Source: Streptomyces lienomycini (GTDB taxonomy: Bacteria; Actinomycetota; Actinomycetes; Streptomycetales; Streptomycetaceae). Taken from it: a stretch of DNA of 64,000 nt. Of this stretch, positions 18,412-28,241 are shown piece after piece. The DNA lies in contig NZ_CP116257.1 of NCBI RefSeq assembly GCF_027947595.1, positions 1,674,001 to 1,738,000 on the forward strand, written 5' to 3'. Under the pieces are notes generated by a model, which had not been told where the DNA came from, searched no databases, and saw only the letters and a list, made by a program, of their open reading frames with translations. A program made the translations under genes and the position numbers. Each line of letters starts with the position of its first letter. The first letter of the stretch is position 1.

Positions 18412-19254
18412 ATGCCCCAGCACACCTCCGGGTCCGACCGGGCGGCGATCCCCCCAGCCGCCCGCGACGGTGGCAGCGTGCGACCGTCCGCCCCCTCGAC
18501 GCTCGACGAGCTGTGGCGGTCGTACAAGGCGACCGGCGACGAGCGGCTGCGGGAACAGCTGATCCTGCACTACTCGCCCCTCGTGAAGTACGTGGCGGGC
18601 CGGGTCAGCGTGGGGCTGCCGCCCAACGTCGAGCAGGCCGACTTCGTCTCCTCCGGGGTGTTCGGGCTGATCGACGCCATCGAGAAGTTCGACGTCGACC
18701 GCGAGATCAAGTTCGAGACGTACGCGATCACCCGGATCCGCGGCGCCATGATCGACGAACTGCGGGCGCTGGACTGGATCCCGCGGTCCGTGCGGCAGAA
18801 GGCGCGGAACGTGGAGCGTGCCTACGCGACGCTGGAGGCACGGCTGCGCCGCACCCCCTCGGAGACCGAGGTGGCCGTGGAGATGGGGATCGCGGTGGAG
18901 GACCTCCACGCGGTCTTCAGCCAGTTGTCGCTGGCCAACGTGGTGGCACTGGAGGAGCTGCTGCACGCGGGCAGCGAGGGCGGCGACCGGCTGAGCCTGA
19001 TGGACACGCTGGAGGACACCTCCGCCGACGACCCGGTGGAGGTGGCCGAGGACCGGGAGCTGCGGCGGCTGCTGGCCCGGGCGATCAACACGCTCCCCGA
19101 GCGCGAGAAGACCGTCGTCACGCTCTACTACTACGAGGGCCTCACGCTCGCCGAGATCGGAAACGTGCTGGGTGTGACCGAGAGCCGGGTCAGCCAGATC
19201 CACACCAAGTCGGTGTTGCAACTGCGCGGAAAGCTGGCGGGCTTCGGCCGCTGA
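18412..19254 (+). CDS. whiG: RNA polymerase sigma factor WhiG (FliA family)
   Basis: This 280-residue sigma factor commits aerial hyphae to sporulation in Streptomyces. Regions 2 ([20 protein letters not shown]), 3 and 4 ([20 protein letters not shown] helix-turn-helix) are all present, with no anti-sigma domain. It belongs to the motility-type sigma-28 family used here for development. ATG at 18412 is preceded by a weak AGGCGA. Family and size match WhiG closely. Confidence 0.95.
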   Translation: MPQHTSGSDRAAIPPAARDGGSVRPSAPSTLDELWRSYKATGDERLREQLILHYSPLVKYVAGRVSVGLPPNVEQADFVSSGVFGLIDAIEKFDVDREIKFETYAITRIRGAMIDELRALDWIPRSVRQKARNVERAYATLEARLRRTPSETEVAVEMGIAVEDLHAVFSQLSLANVVALEELLHAGSEGGDRLSLMDTLEDTSADDPVEVAEDRELRRLLARAINTLPEREKTVVTLYYYEGLTLAEIGNVLGVTESRVSQIHTKSVLQLRGKLAGFGR

Positions 19255-19345
19255 CCTGGCCGTACGTCGACCAGGAGACCTGCCGGTGACCCGGCCGGCG
19301 GGCGGGCGGTCGGGTGAGTGACTCCCGTTCGGCGTGGCGCGTCCG

Positions 19346-19351
19346 TAAAGT
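19346..19351 (+). promoter_or_regulatory. Candidate -10 box (TAAAGT) of leaderless TetR gene
   Basis: TAAAGT ends 6 nt before the GTG start at 19358, with no ribosome-binding site between. Confidence 0.4.
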
Positions 19352-19357
19352 GGTGAC

Positions 19358-19939
19358 GTGCCAAGGATTCGAGCGGCCTCCGTGGCCGAGCACCGGTCGA
19401 TGCAGCGTGCCTCCCTGCTGGACGCGGCACGCTCCCTGCTGTCCGACGGCGGAACGGAGGCGCTGACCTTCCCCGCCCTCGCCGAACGGACGGGCCTCGC
19501 CCGGTCGTCCGTCTACGAGTACTTCCGGTCGCGGGCCGCCGTCGTCGAGGAGCTGTGCGCCGTCGATTTCCCCGTGTGGGCGGCGGAGGTCGAGGCCGCG
19601 ATGGAAGGCGAGACGGCACCCGAGGCCAAGGTCGAGGCCTATGTGCGCACCCAGCTCGACCTGGTCGGGGACCGGCGCCACCGGGCCGTCGTGGCCATCT
19701 CCGCGAGCGAGCTGGACGCCGGCGCGCGGGAGAAGATCCGTGCCGCGCACGGTGGGCTGATCGCGATGATCGTCGAGGCGCTGGGGGAGATGGGGCACGC
19801 ACAGCCGCGGCTGGCGGCGATGCTCCTCCAGGGCGTCGTGGACGCGGCGGTGCGCCGGATCGAGCTGGGGGCGGCGGAGGAGCCCACGGCGATCACGGAG
19901 GCGGCGGTCTCCATGGCGTTGCGAGGCGTGCGGGGCTGA
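19358..19939 (+). CDS. TetR family transcriptional regulator
   Basis: This 193-residue protein has an N-terminal helix-turn-helix: LDAARSLLSDGGTEALTFPA then LAERTGLARSSVYEYF (about residues 18-55). The C-terminal ligand domain is unassigned. Its 3' end overlaps the convergent M23 peptidase gene by 47 nt. A TAAAGT box 6 nt before the GTG start suggests a leaderless transcript. The target is unknown. Confidence 0.88.
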   Translation: MPRIRAASVAEHRSMQRASLLDAARSLLSDGGTEALTFPALAERTGLARSSVYEYFRSRAAVVEELCAVDFPVWAAEVEAAMEGETAPEAKVEAYVRTQLDLVGDRRHRAVVAISASELDAGAREKIRAAHGGLIAMIVEALGEMGHAQPRLAAMLLQGVVDAAVRRIELGAAEEPTAITEAAVSMALRGVRG

Positions 19940-20633
19940 CCTGCGTACGGCCGCCGGGCAGCGGCACCCCCAGGACCGGCAGCAGTCTCGACGGTCCCGC
20001 GTCCAGCAGCCACGGCGGGAGCAGGGACAGCGGGTTCAGATAGACATCGCCCCGCAGCAGGCCCCAGTGCAGGCAGGACGTGCAATGCGGGCCCGGCGGC
20101 TCCACCGTGCCGAGAACCTCGCCCGCCGAGACCTCGTCGCCCTTCTTCACCACCGCCTCGACCGGCGTGTACGTCGTCCGCAGGGGTGGTACCCCCGTCC
20201 CGGCCAGTTCCAGCGAGACCGCGCCCCTGCCCGCGACCGGTCCCGCGAACGACACCCGGCCCGCGGCCACCGCCCGCACCGGGACGCCGTCCGCCGCGGC
20301 GAGGTCCACGCCGCGGTGGCCCGGCCCGTACGGGGTCGCCGGGGGCTCCCAGCCCCGCAGGACCGCGGGCCGGTCGCCGACCGGCCAGTGGCGGGCCACG
20401 GCCGGCACCGCCGGATCCGGGACAGCCGGATCCGGGACAGCCCGGCCGGAGTCGGCTGCCACCACCGAAGCCGCCGTCGCCGCCGAAGCAGCTGAAACCG
20501 CCGAGGCCGGTGAAACCGCCGTCGCCGCCGAGGCCGCCGGAGCCGGGCGCGGTGGCTCCGCAGCCAGGAAGGTCAGGCCGGTCAGCAGCGGTACCAGCCA
20601 GGTGCACGCACTCACACATCGCCTCGTTCGCAT
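19893..20633 (-). CDS. Secreted M23 (LytM-type) peptidase-like protein
   Basis: The product has 246 residues. A signal peptide ([20 protein letters not shown]) leads into an Ala/Ser/Val linker with repeated [11 protein letters not shown], then an M23 domain. GHRGVDLAA supplies the His and Asp metal ligands, and CLHWGLL supplies the second His ligand. The first His of the usual HxH is Cys here, and in LytM that His is catalytic, so activity is uncertain. Such proteins remodel peptidoglycan or activate other hydrolases. ATG at 20633 was chosen because it precedes the basic, hydrophobic leader; an upstream in-frame start would add 34 non-secretory residues. Confidence 0.8.
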   Translation of the reverse strand: MRTRRCVSACTWLVPLLTGLTFLAAEPPRPAPAASAATAVSPASAVSAASAATAASVVAADSGRAVPDPAVPDPAVPAVARHWPVGDRPAVLRGWEPPATPYGPGHRGVDLAAADGVPVRAVAAGRVSFAGPVAGRGAVSLELAGTGVPPLRTTYTPVEAVVKKGDEVSAGEVLGTVEPPGPHCTSCLHWGLLRGDVYLNPLSLLPPWLLDAGPSRLLPVLGVPLPGGRTQVSPARLATPWRPPPP

Positions 20634-20903
20634 GCGAGCACCGTCCCGCACCAGGGCCGGTCCCCGCCCGGACCTGTGGACCGCGCCCCGGTTGTGGACA
20701 GCCGCGTCACCCGGTGCCCCGCGGGTCCCGTACACTTCTGGTGGCGATCCGGGTCACCGGGTCGACTTCGCACGCCCCGACACGAGGCCCGCAAAGGTCC
20801 GTGTCAGCGCCCCTCGGTCCCTCAGGGCAGGCGCATCCGGGCGTCAGGCGCGGGAGCCGTCCGGCTCGCGCGGCACAACCGAGAAAATCAAGGAGATACG
20901 GCC

Positions 20904-21848
20904 ATGGCCGTCGTCACGATGCGGGAGCTGCTGGAAAGCGGCGTCCACTTCGGTCACCAGACCCGTCGTTGGAACCCGAAGATGAAGCGCTTCATCTTCA
21001 CGGAGCGCAACGGCATCTACATCATCGACCTGCTCCAGTCGCTGTCGTACATCGACCGCGCCTACGAGTTCGTCAAGGAGACCGTCGCCCACGGCGGCAC
21101 GGTCATGTTCGTCGGCACGAAGAAGCAGGCGCAGGAGGCCATCGCCGAGCAGGCCACCCGCGTCGGCATGCCCTACGTCAACCAGCGCTGGCTGGGCGGC
21201 ATGCTCACCAACTTCTCGACCGTCTACAAGCGCCTGCAGCGCCTGAAGGAGCTCGAGCAGATCGACTTCGAGGACGTGGCCGCCTCCGGCCTCACCAAGA
21301 AGGAGCTGCTGGTCCTCTCCCGCGAGAAGGCCAAGCTGGAGAAGACCCTCGGCGGTATCCGCGAGATGTCCAAGGTGCCCAGCGCCGTCTGGATCGTGGA
21401 CACCAAGAAGGAGCACATCGCGGTCGGCGAGGCCCGGAAGCTCAACATCCCGGTCGTCGCCATCCTCGACACCAACTGCGACCCCGACGAGGTCGACTAC
21501 AAGATCCCGGGCAACGACGACGCGATCCGCTCCGTCACCCTGCTCACCCGCGTGATCGCCGACGCCGTCGCCGAGGGCCTCATCGCCCGCTCCGGTGCCG
21601 CCGGTGGCGCCAAGGGTGACAAGGCCGCCGGTGAGCCGCTCGCCGCGTGGGAGCGCGACCTGCTCGAGGGCGAGAAGGCCGAGAAGAAGGACGACGCCGA
21701 GGCCGCCGAGAAGCCCGCCGAGGCTCCTGCTGCCGAGGCTGCCGAGGCCCCCGCCGCTGAGGCCGCCGAGGCCCCCGCTGCCGAGGCCGCTCCCGCCGAG
21801 GAGGCGCCCGCCGCCGACGCCCCGGCCGCGGACGCCGAGCAGGCCTGA
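20904..21848 (+). CDS. rpsB: 30S ribosomal protein uS2
   Basis: This 314-residue protein starts [20 protein letters not shown]. The S2 fold covers about 230 residues and includes [12 protein letters not shown]. The tail of about 70 residues is built from Ala, Glu and Pro repeats, as in other streptomycetes. ATG at 20904 has a strong AAGGAGAT 7 nt upstream. The leader of about 270 nt holds a possible -10 TACACT at 20731. A hairpin separates it from tsf. Confidence 0.97.
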   Translation: MAVVTMRELLESGVHFGHQTRRWNPKMKRFIFTERNGIYIIDLLQSLSYIDRAYEFVKETVAHGGTVMFVGTKKQAQEAIAEQATRVGMPYVNQRWLGGMLTNFSTVYKRLQRLKELEQIDFEDVAASGLTKKELLVLSREKAKLEKTLGGIREMSKVPSAVWIVDTKKEHIAVGEARKLNIPVVAILDTNCDPDEVDYKIPGNDDAIRSVTLLTRVIADAVAEGLIARSGAAGGAKGDKAAGEPLAAWERDLLEGEKAEKKDDAEAAEKPAEAPAAEAAEAPAAEAAEAPAAEAAPAEEAPAADAPAADAEQA

Positions 21849-21870
21849 CCCCTCACCACCTTCGGGTTCT

Positions 21871-21903
21871 GGACGGCGGGGGCCCATGAAGCCCCCGCCG
21901 TCC
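21871..21903 (+). terminator. Hairpin between rpsB and tsf
   Basis: A perfect 13-bp stem (21871-21883 with 21891-21903) has a 7-nt loop. It starts 23 nt after rpsB and 68 nt before the end of the leader of tsf, so it probably attenuates or terminates transcription between the two genes. Confidence 0.7.
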
Positions 21904-21943
21904 GGCCCGTAGATCTTCAGACTTCGAGAGAGATTCCGGAATC

Positions 21944-22780
21944 ATGGCGAACTACACCGCCGCCGACGTCAAGAAGCTCCGTGAGCTCACCGGCGCCGGC
22001 ATGATGGACTGCAAGAAGGCGCTGGACGAGGCCGAGGGCAACGTCGAGAAGGCCGTCGAGGCGCTCCGCATCAAGGGCCAGAAGGGCGTCGCCAAGCGCG
22101 AGGGCCGCTCTGCCGAGAACGGCGCCGTCGTCTCGATCATCGCCGACGACAACACCTCGGGTGTCATCGTCGAGCTGAAGTGCGAGACGGACTTCGTCGC
22201 CAAGGGCGAGAAGTTCCAGAACGTCGCCAAGGCCATCGCCGAGCACGTCGCCAAGGCCGCCCCGGCCGACCTCGAGGCCCTGCTCGCCTCCGAGATCGAG
22301 GCCGGCAAGACCGTCCAGGCGTACGTGGACGAGGCCAACGCCAACCTCGGCGAGAAGATCGTCCTGGACCGCTTCGCGCAGTTCTCCGGCGGCTTCGTGA
22401 CCGCGTACATGCACCGCACGATGCCCGACCTGCCCCCGCAGATCGGTGTCCTCGTCGAGCTGGACAAGCCCAACGCCGAGATCGCCAAGGGTGTCGCCCA
22501 GCACATCGCCGCCTTCGCGCCGAAGTACCTCTCCAAGGAGGACGTTCCGGCCGAGGTCGTCGAGAGCGAGCGCCGCGTCGCCGAGGAGACCACCCGCGCC
22601 GAGGGCAAGCCCGAGGCCGCCCTGCCGAAGATCGTCGAGGGTCGCCTCAACGGCTTCTTCAAGGACGCCACCCTGCTCGGCCAGCCCTACGCCCTGGACA
22701 ACAAGAAGTCCGTCCAGAAGGTGCTGGACGAGGCCGGTGTCACCCTGAAGCGCTTCTCGCGCATCAAGGTCGGCATCTGA
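21944..22780 (+). CDS. tsf: Elongation factor Ts
   Basis: This 278-residue nucleotide-exchange factor regenerates EF-Tu-GTP. The N-terminal UBA-like domain (TAADVKKLRELTGAGMMDCK) and the dimerisation core with CETDFVAKGEKF are intact. ATG at 21944 follows AGAGAGAT. Paired with rpsB as in most bacteria, but separated by a strong hairpin. Confidence 0.98.
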   Translation: MANYTAADVKKLRELTGAGMMDCKKALDEAEGNVEKAVEALRIKGQKGVAKREGRSAENGAVVSIIADDNTSGVIVELKCETDFVAKGEKFQNVAKAIAEHVAKAAPADLEALLASEIEAGKTVQAYVDEANANLGEKIVLDRFAQFSGGFVTAYMHRTMPDLPPQIGVLVELDKPNAEIAKGVAQHIAAFAPKYLSKEDVPAEVVESERRVAEETTRAEGKPEAALPKIVEGRLNGFFKDATLLGQPYALDNKKSVQKVLDEAGVTLKRFSRIKVGI

Positions 22781-22890
22781 GTCCGTACCGCGACGGACGC
22801 GCGACCCCGGTAGGGTCGACGGCAGTCGTCGGCGCCGTTCGCGTGTGCGGTTGCGTACGCGCGCGTGGCGGCGGACGACAGCAGATCTGA

Positions 22891-23745
<855 letters not shown>

Positions 23746-23922
23746 CCGGAGAACACCCCTGTCCGCGGACGCCACCTGTCCGGGGGACGCACGGGGCGGG
23801 GCCGGGCCGGGGGATGGACAATGTCCCGCCGGTCGGGAACCGTGCAGGAAGAACGCGACGCAGCCGGCCGTCGACCCGTCGGGGAAGCGGCCGGGCCTAC
23901 TCAAGACACGCAGGAGCAAGTG

Positions 23923-24480
23923 GTGATCGAAGAGACCCTCCTCGAGGCCGAGGAGAAGATGGAGAAGGCCGTCGTGGTCGCCAAGGAGGACTTCGCCGCG
24001 ATCCGCACCGGTCGTGCGCACCCGGCGATGTTCAACAAGATCGTGGCCGACTACTACGGCGCGCTGACGCCGATCAACCAGCTGGCCTCGTTCTCCGTGC
24101 CCGAGCCGCGCATGGCCGTGGTGACCCCCTTCGACAAGAGCGCCCTGCGCAACATCGAGCAGGCGATCCGCGACTCCGACCTGGGCGTCAACCCGAGCAA
24201 CGACGGCAACATCATCCGGGTGACGTTCCCCGAGCTGACCGAGGAGCGCCGCCGCGACTACATCAAGGTCGCCAAGGCCAAGGGCGAGGACGCCAAGGTC
24301 TCGATCCGCTCCGTGCGCCGCAAGGCCAAGGACGGCATCGACAAGATGGTCAAGGACGGCGAGGTCGGCGAGGACGAGGGCCGCCGTGCGGAGAAGGAGC
24401 TCGACGACACCACCGCCAAGTACGTCGCACAGGTGGACGAGCTCCTGAAGCACAAGGAAGCGGAGCTGCTCGAGGTCTGA
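23923..24480 (+). CDS. frr: Ribosome recycling factor
   Basis: This 185-residue protein splits post-termination ribosomes with EF-G. It shows the RRF signatures [13 protein letters not shown] and [19 protein letters not shown] at 23923 follows AGGAG with 6-nt spacing and matches the family start ([13 protein letters not shown]). Its TGA overlaps the cdsA ATG. Confidence 0.97.
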   Translation: MIEETLLEAEEKMEKAVVVAKEDFAAIRTGRAHPAMFNKIVADYYGALTPINQLASFSVPEPRMAVVTPFDKSALRNIEQAIRDSDLGVNPSNDGNIIRVTFPELTEERRRDYIKVAKAKGEDAKVSIRSVRRKAKDGIDKMVKDGEVGEDEGRRAEKELDDTTAKYVAQVDELLKHKEAELLEV

Positions 24481-25613
24481 TGAACGACTCTTCCTGGGGA
24501 GCGCCGCCACAAGCCGGGTACTGGGGGCCGCCCGACCAGGGACCCGTCCAGGGCGCTGCCCCGGCGGGTCCCGCCTACGATGTGCCCTACGCGCAGCAGA
24601 CTCGCCCCATGCCCATCGTGCCCGACGTACCCGAACACGGCGGAGACCAGGACGACGACCAGGGGACCGCTCGACCGGGCGGCCCCCGCTCGTATCACGA
24701 CCAGAACCCGTCGGTGCAGCCGTATGCGGCGGTGCCGCAGAATCCGGAGCCCATGCCCGACGCCCCGCAGCCGGCGCGGTCCCAGCCGCCGCAGAAGAAG
24801 AGCGCGGGGCGCGACCTGGGTGCCGCGATAGGGGTCGGTGTCGGGCTCGGCGTGGTGATCGTCGCGTCGCTGTTCTTCGTGAAGGCCGTCTTCGTCGGCG
24901 TGGTCGTGGTCGCCGTCGTGGTGGGGCTGTGGGAGCTGACCGAGCGGCTGGAGGAGCGCAAGGGCATCAAGGCGCCCCTCGTGCCGCTCGCGATCGGCGG
25001 CGCCGCGATGGTGGTCGCCGGGTACGCGCGAGGCGCCGAGGGCGCGTGGGTCGCCATGGCGCTCACGGCGCTCGCGGTCCTCGTGTGGCGGATGACCGAG
25101 CCGCCCGAGGGCTATCTCAGGGACGTCACGGCGGGCCTGTTCGCCGCGTTCTACGTGCCGTTCCTGGCCACGTTCGTCGCCATGATGCTGATGGCGGACG
25201 ACGGCGAGTGGCGCGTCCTGGTCTTCCTGATACTGACGGTCGTCAGCGACACCGGCGCCTACGCCGTCGGCTGGCGGTTCGGCAGGACCAAGCTCGCCCC
25301 CCGCATCAGCCCCGGCAAGACCCGCGAGGGCCTGCTGGGAGCGGTGGCGTTCGCGATGGTGGCGGGCGCGCTGTGCACGCACTTCCTGATCGACGACGGC
25401 ACCTGGTGGCAGGGCCTGCTGCTGGGCCTCGCCGTCGCCGTCAGCGCCACCCTGGGCGACCTCGGCGAGTCCATGATCAAGCGCGACCTCGGCATCAAGG
25501 ACATGGGCACCCTCCTGCCGGGCCACGGCGGCATCATGGACCGTCTGGACTCCCTGCTGCCGACGGCGCCGGTCGCGTGGCTGCTGCTGGTGATCTTCGT
25601 CGGGTCGGGTTGA
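24480..25613 (+). CDS. cdsA: Phosphatidate cytidylyltransferase CdsA
   Basis: This 377-residue membrane enzyme makes CDP-diacylglycerol from phosphatidate and CTP for all phospholipids. A Pro/Gln-rich cytosolic N-terminus of about 110 residues is followed by roughly eight membrane segments. The family signature is near the C-terminus in SMIKRDLGIKDMGTLLPGHG, with the metal-binding Asp in RLDSLL. ATG at 24480 overlaps the frr stop. The long polar N-terminal extension is usual for actinobacteria. Confidence 0.95.
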   Translation: MNDSSWGAPPQAGYWGPPDQGPVQGAAPAGPAYDVPYAQQTRPMPIVPDVPEHGGDQDDDQGTARPGGPRSYHDQNPSVQPYAAVPQNPEPMPDAPQPARSQPPQKKSAGRDLGAAIGVGVGLGVVIVASLFFVKAVFVGVVVVAVVVGLWELTERLEERKGIKAPLVPLAIGGAAMVVAGYARGAEGAWVAMALTALAVLVWRMTEPPEGYLRDVTAGLFAAFYVPFLATFVAMMLMADDGEWRVLVFLILTVVSDTGAYAVGWRFGRTKLAPRISPGKTREGLLGAVAFAMVAGALCTHFLIDDGTWWQGLLLGLAVAVSATLGDLGESMIKRDLGIKDMGTLLPGHGGIMDRLDSLLPTAPVAWLLLVIFVGSG

Positions 25614-25630
25614 CAGGCATCCGGTAGCAT

Positions 25631-25665
25631 GGAAAGGGCCTGCGGCGTCTGCTGCGGGCCTTTCC
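25631..25665 (+). terminator. Hairpin after cdsA
   Basis: GGAAAGG (25631-25637) pairs with CCTTTCC (25659-25665) and the inner GCCTGC/GCGGGC can extend it imperfectly. It begins 18 nt after the cdsA stop and ends one base before the CRISPR-like unit. Confidence 0.5.
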
Positions 25666-25666
25666 G

Positions 25667-25756
25667 TGTATCCCCGCCGATGCGGGGGTGTTCCAGTGAG
25701 GTCTCCTGGCTTCGGCATGGCCCTGCCGTTGTCCCCGCAGACGCGGGGGGTTGCCA
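25667..25756. CRISPR. Second orphan two-repeat type I-E CRISPR-like unit
   Basis: Two degenerate 29-nt repeats at 25667-25695 and 25728-25756 flank one 32-nt spacer (25696-25727). They share TCCCCGC...GCGGGGG with the unit at 406-495 and have the same 61-nt period. Repeat ends are poorly conserved. No cas genes are near. The unit abuts the cdsA terminator hairpin and lies 31 nt before the rlmN start, so it is part of the rlmN leader if transcription starts upstream. Confidence 0.62.
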
Positions 25757-25787
25757 CAGGCCCGCCGTCATGAGGAGTTGTCCGACC

Positions 25788-26900
25788 GTGGCCCGTCCAG
25801 CCCCCGGTGAGCTCACCTTCGCCGCACCCCGCGGAGCGAAGCGGCCGCCGCGGCATCTCGCCGACCTCACGCCCGCCGAGCGCAAGGAGGCCGTCGCCGC
25901 GATCGGTGAGAAGCCGTTCCGTGCGAAGCAGCTCTCGCAGCACTACTTCGCGCGGTACGCGCACGACCCCGAGCAGTGGACCGACATCCCCGCAGGCTCG
26001 CGCCAGGGGCTCCGCGAGGCGCTGCTGCCCGAGCTGATGACGGTCGTGCGGCACCTGTCCACCGACGAGGGGACCACGCGCAAGACGCTGTGGAAACTGT
26101 TCGACGGGACGCTCGTCGAGTCGGTCCTCATGCGTTACCCGGACCGGGTCACCATGTGCATCAGCTCCCAGGCCGGCTGCGGCATGAACTGCCCGTTCTG
26201 CGCCACCGGCCAGGCCGGCCTGGACCGCAACCTGTCGACCGCCGAGATCGTGCACCAGATCGTCGACGGCATGCGCGCGCTCCGGGACGGCGAGGTCCCC
26301 GGCGGCCCTGCCCGGCTCAGCAACATCGTGTTCATGGGTATGGGCGAGCCCCTCGCCAACTACAACCGCGTCATCGGCTCCATCCGCCGGCTCACCGACC
26401 CCGAGCCGGACGGGCTGGGGCTCTCCCAGCGCGGCATCACCGTCTCGACGGTCGGTCTCGTCCCGGCGATCCACCGCTTCGCCGACGAGGGCTTCAAGTG
26501 CCGCCTCGCCATCTCCCTGCACGCGCCCGACGACGAGCTGCGCGACACCCTCGTCCCCGTCAACACGCGCTGGAAGGTGCGCGAGGTGCTGGACGCCGGG
26601 TTCGAGTACGCGGCGAAGTCCGGGCGCCGGCTCTCCATCGAGTACGCGCTGATCCGCGACATCAACGACCAGGCCTGGCGCGGTGACCGTCTCGGGCGAC
26701 TGCTCAGGGGCAAGCCCGTGCACGTCAACCTGATCCCGCTCAACCCCACGCCCGGCTCCAAGTGGACCGCTTCCCGGCCCGAGGACGAGAAGGCGTTCGT
26801 CGAGGCGATCGCGGCGCACGGTGTGCCGGTGACGGTCCGGGACACCCGGGGGCAGGAGATCGACGGGGCGTGTGGTCAGCTCGCCGCGAGCGAGCGGTAA
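25788..26900 (+). CDS. rlmN: Dual-specificity 23S rRNA/tRNA adenine-C2 methyltransferase RlmN
   Basis: This 370-residue radical-SAM enzyme makes 2-methyladenosine at 23S A2503 and tRNA A37. The cluster-binding CxxxCxxC is CGMNCPFC (C131, C135, C138). The mechanistic C-terminal cysteine is C362, in DGACGQ. The SAM loop [10 protein letters not shown] is present. GTG at 25788 fits the family start and has AGGAG 11 nt upstream; ATG at 25770 is an alternative. The second CRISPR-like unit occupies its leader. Confidence 0.95.
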   Translation: MARPAPGELTFAAPRGAKRPPRHLADLTPAERKEAVAAIGEKPFRAKQLSQHYFARYAHDPEQWTDIPAGSRQGLREALLPELMTVVRHLSTDEGTTRKTLWKLFDGTLVESVLMRYPDRVTMCISSQAGCGMNCPFCATGQAGLDRNLSTAEIVHQIVDGMRALRDGEVPGGPARLSNIVFMGMGEPLANYNRVIGSIRRLTDPEPDGLGLSQRGITVSTVGLVPAIHRFADEGFKCRLAISLHAPDDELRDTLVPVNTRWKVREVLDAGFEYAAKSGRRLSIEYALIRDINDQAWRGDRLGRLLRGKPVHVNLIPLNPTPGSKWTASRPEDEKAFVEAIAAHGVPVTVRDTRGQEIDGACGQLAASER

Positions 26901-26955
26901 CCTGACCGGCGTCAGTGTCGGCAGTACGACTCCATCACCCTCATATCTTCATATT

Positions 26956-27045
26956 CCGACAGGGGAGCGCCACAGCGCTGAGAGTGCGGCACCGGCCGCA
27001 GACCCTCCGAACCTGGCCCAGGTCATTCTGGGTAGGGAGATCGGT
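26956..27045 (+). promoter_or_regulatory. TPP (THI-box) riboswitch aptamer
   Basis: The conserved core GCGCTGAGAGTGCGGC (26975-26990) followed by GACCCTCCGAACCTG (27001-27015) and GGTCATTCTGGGTAGGGAG (27021-27039) is the thiamine pyrophosphate aptamer. P1 forms between CCGA (26956-26959) and TCGG (27041-27044). It precedes the thiamine-type ABC importer genes and should repress them when TPP is abundant. Confidence 0.95.
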
Positions 27046-27110
27046 CACCACTCGAGCTGTTGCGCCCTGCCCGGGACCCTCGCCAGGGGTTCTGGGCGGG
27101 GCCGCGTCTT

Positions 27111-27130
27111 CTCCTGGTCACCCAGGAGGA
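27111..27130 (+). promoter_or_regulatory. Ribosome-binding-site sequestering hairpin of the TPP riboswitch
   Basis: CTCCTGG (27111-27117) pairs with CCAGGAG (27122-27128) across a 4-nt loop and buries the AGGAGGA ribosome-binding site (27124-27130) just before the GTG at 27136. This points to translational control of thiB. An upstream GGGCGGGGC can pair with GCCCTGCCC (near 27064), giving an alternative fold. Confidence 0.75.
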
Positions 27131-27135
27131 ATTCA

Positions 27136-28221
27136 GTGAGCATCACCAAGAAGGTCAGTGTCCTGGCCGTCGGCCTCGGCATGGTCGGCACCCTGGCCGC
27201 CTGCGGATCGTCCTCCGACGACGCCGGCGGCTCCGGGGACTCCAAGACCGTGACGCTGGTCAGCCACGACTCGTGGGCCGTGTCGAAGGACGTCGTCGCC
27301 GCCTTCGAGAAGCAGTCGGGCTACAAGGTCAGGGTCCTGGAGGACGGCGACGCCGGGCAGGCCGTCAACAAGGCCGTCCTCACCAAGGACAACCCGCAGG
27401 GCGACGTCTTCTTCGGCGTCGACAACACCCTGCTGTCCCGCGCCCTCGACAACGGCCTGTTCCAGCCGTACGAGGCGAAGGGCTCCGACCTCGTCCTGCC
27501 CGCGTACCGGGCCGACGAGGACAAGCACCGGGTCACGCCCGTCGACACCGGTGACATCTGCGTCAACTACGACAAGGCGTACTTCGCCCGGCACGGGCTG
27601 ACCCCGCCGAAGTCCTTCGACGACCTGGTCAAGCCCGCGTACAAGGACCTGCTCGTCACCGAGAACGCGGGCAGCTCCTCGCCCGGCCTCGGTTTCCTCC
27701 TCGGCACCGCCGCCAAGTACGGCGACGGGGGCTGGGAGGGCTACTGGAAGAAGCTCAAGGCGAACGGCGTCAAGGTCGTCGACAGCTGGGAGCAGGCGTA
27801 CAACGAGGAGTTCTCCGGCTCGGCCGGCGGCAAGAAGGCCAAGGGCGACCGTCCGCTCGTCGTCTCCTACGCCTCCTCGCCGCCCGTCGAGGTCGTCTAC
27901 GCCGACCCGCAGCCGTCCACCGCCCCCACCGGCGTCGCCGACGGCACCTGCTTCCGGCAGGTCGAGTACGCGGGCCTGCTCAGCAACGCGAGGAACCCCG
28001 AGGGCGGCAAGGCGCTCCTCGACTTCCTGCTGAGCAAGTCCTTCCAGGAGGACATGCCGTTGAACATGTTCGTCTACCCGGTGCGGGAGGGCGCGCAGGT
28101 CCCGGAGGTGTTCTCGAAGTTCGGTCCGCAGGCGAAGGACCCGCAGACCCTCGACCCGGCGAAGATCGCCGACAACCGCGACCAGTGGGTCAGGTCGTGG
28201 ACCTCGCTCGTACTGAAGTGA
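27136..28221 (+). CDS. thiB: Thiamine ABC transporter, substrate-binding lipoprotein
   Basis: This 361-residue lipoprotein has a short signal peptide ending in the lipobox LAAC. The mature part resembles TbpA/ThiB: VTLVSHDSWAVSKDVVAAFE, then VRVLEDGDAGQAVNK and GDVFFGVDNTLL. It captures thiamine (or a phosphate ester) outside the cell for the downstream permease and ATPase. GTG at 27136 sits 6 nt after a strong AGGAGGA that the riboswitch hairpin masks. The frame is open upstream through the riboswitch, which is not coding. Confidence 0.92.
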   Translation: MSITKKVSVLAVGLGMVGTLAACGSSSDDAGGSGDSKTVTLVSHDSWAVSKDVVAAFEKQSGYKVRVLEDGDAGQAVNKAVLTKDNPQGDVFFGVDNTLLSRALDNGLFQPYEAKGSDLVLPAYRADEDKHRVTPVDTGDICVNYDKAYFARHGLTPPKSFDDLVKPAYKDLLVTENAGSSSPGLGFLLGTAAKYGDGGWEGYWKKLKANGVKVVDSWEQAYNEEFSGSAGGKKAKGDRPLVVSYASSPPVEVVYADPQPSTAPTGVADGTCFRQVEYAGLLSNARNPEGGKALLDFLLSKSFQEDMPLNMFVYPVREGAQVPEVFSKFGPQAKDPQTLDPAKIADNRDQWVRSWTSLVLK

Positions 28222-28241
28222 TCCACGAAGAGGGGCGGGCG

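Noticed and set aside
25610..25630. TTGACA and TAGCAT near the cdsA stop as an rlmN promoter
   Set aside because: The two boxes are only 9 nt apart, too close for the principal sigma factor, although either could belong to another arrangement.
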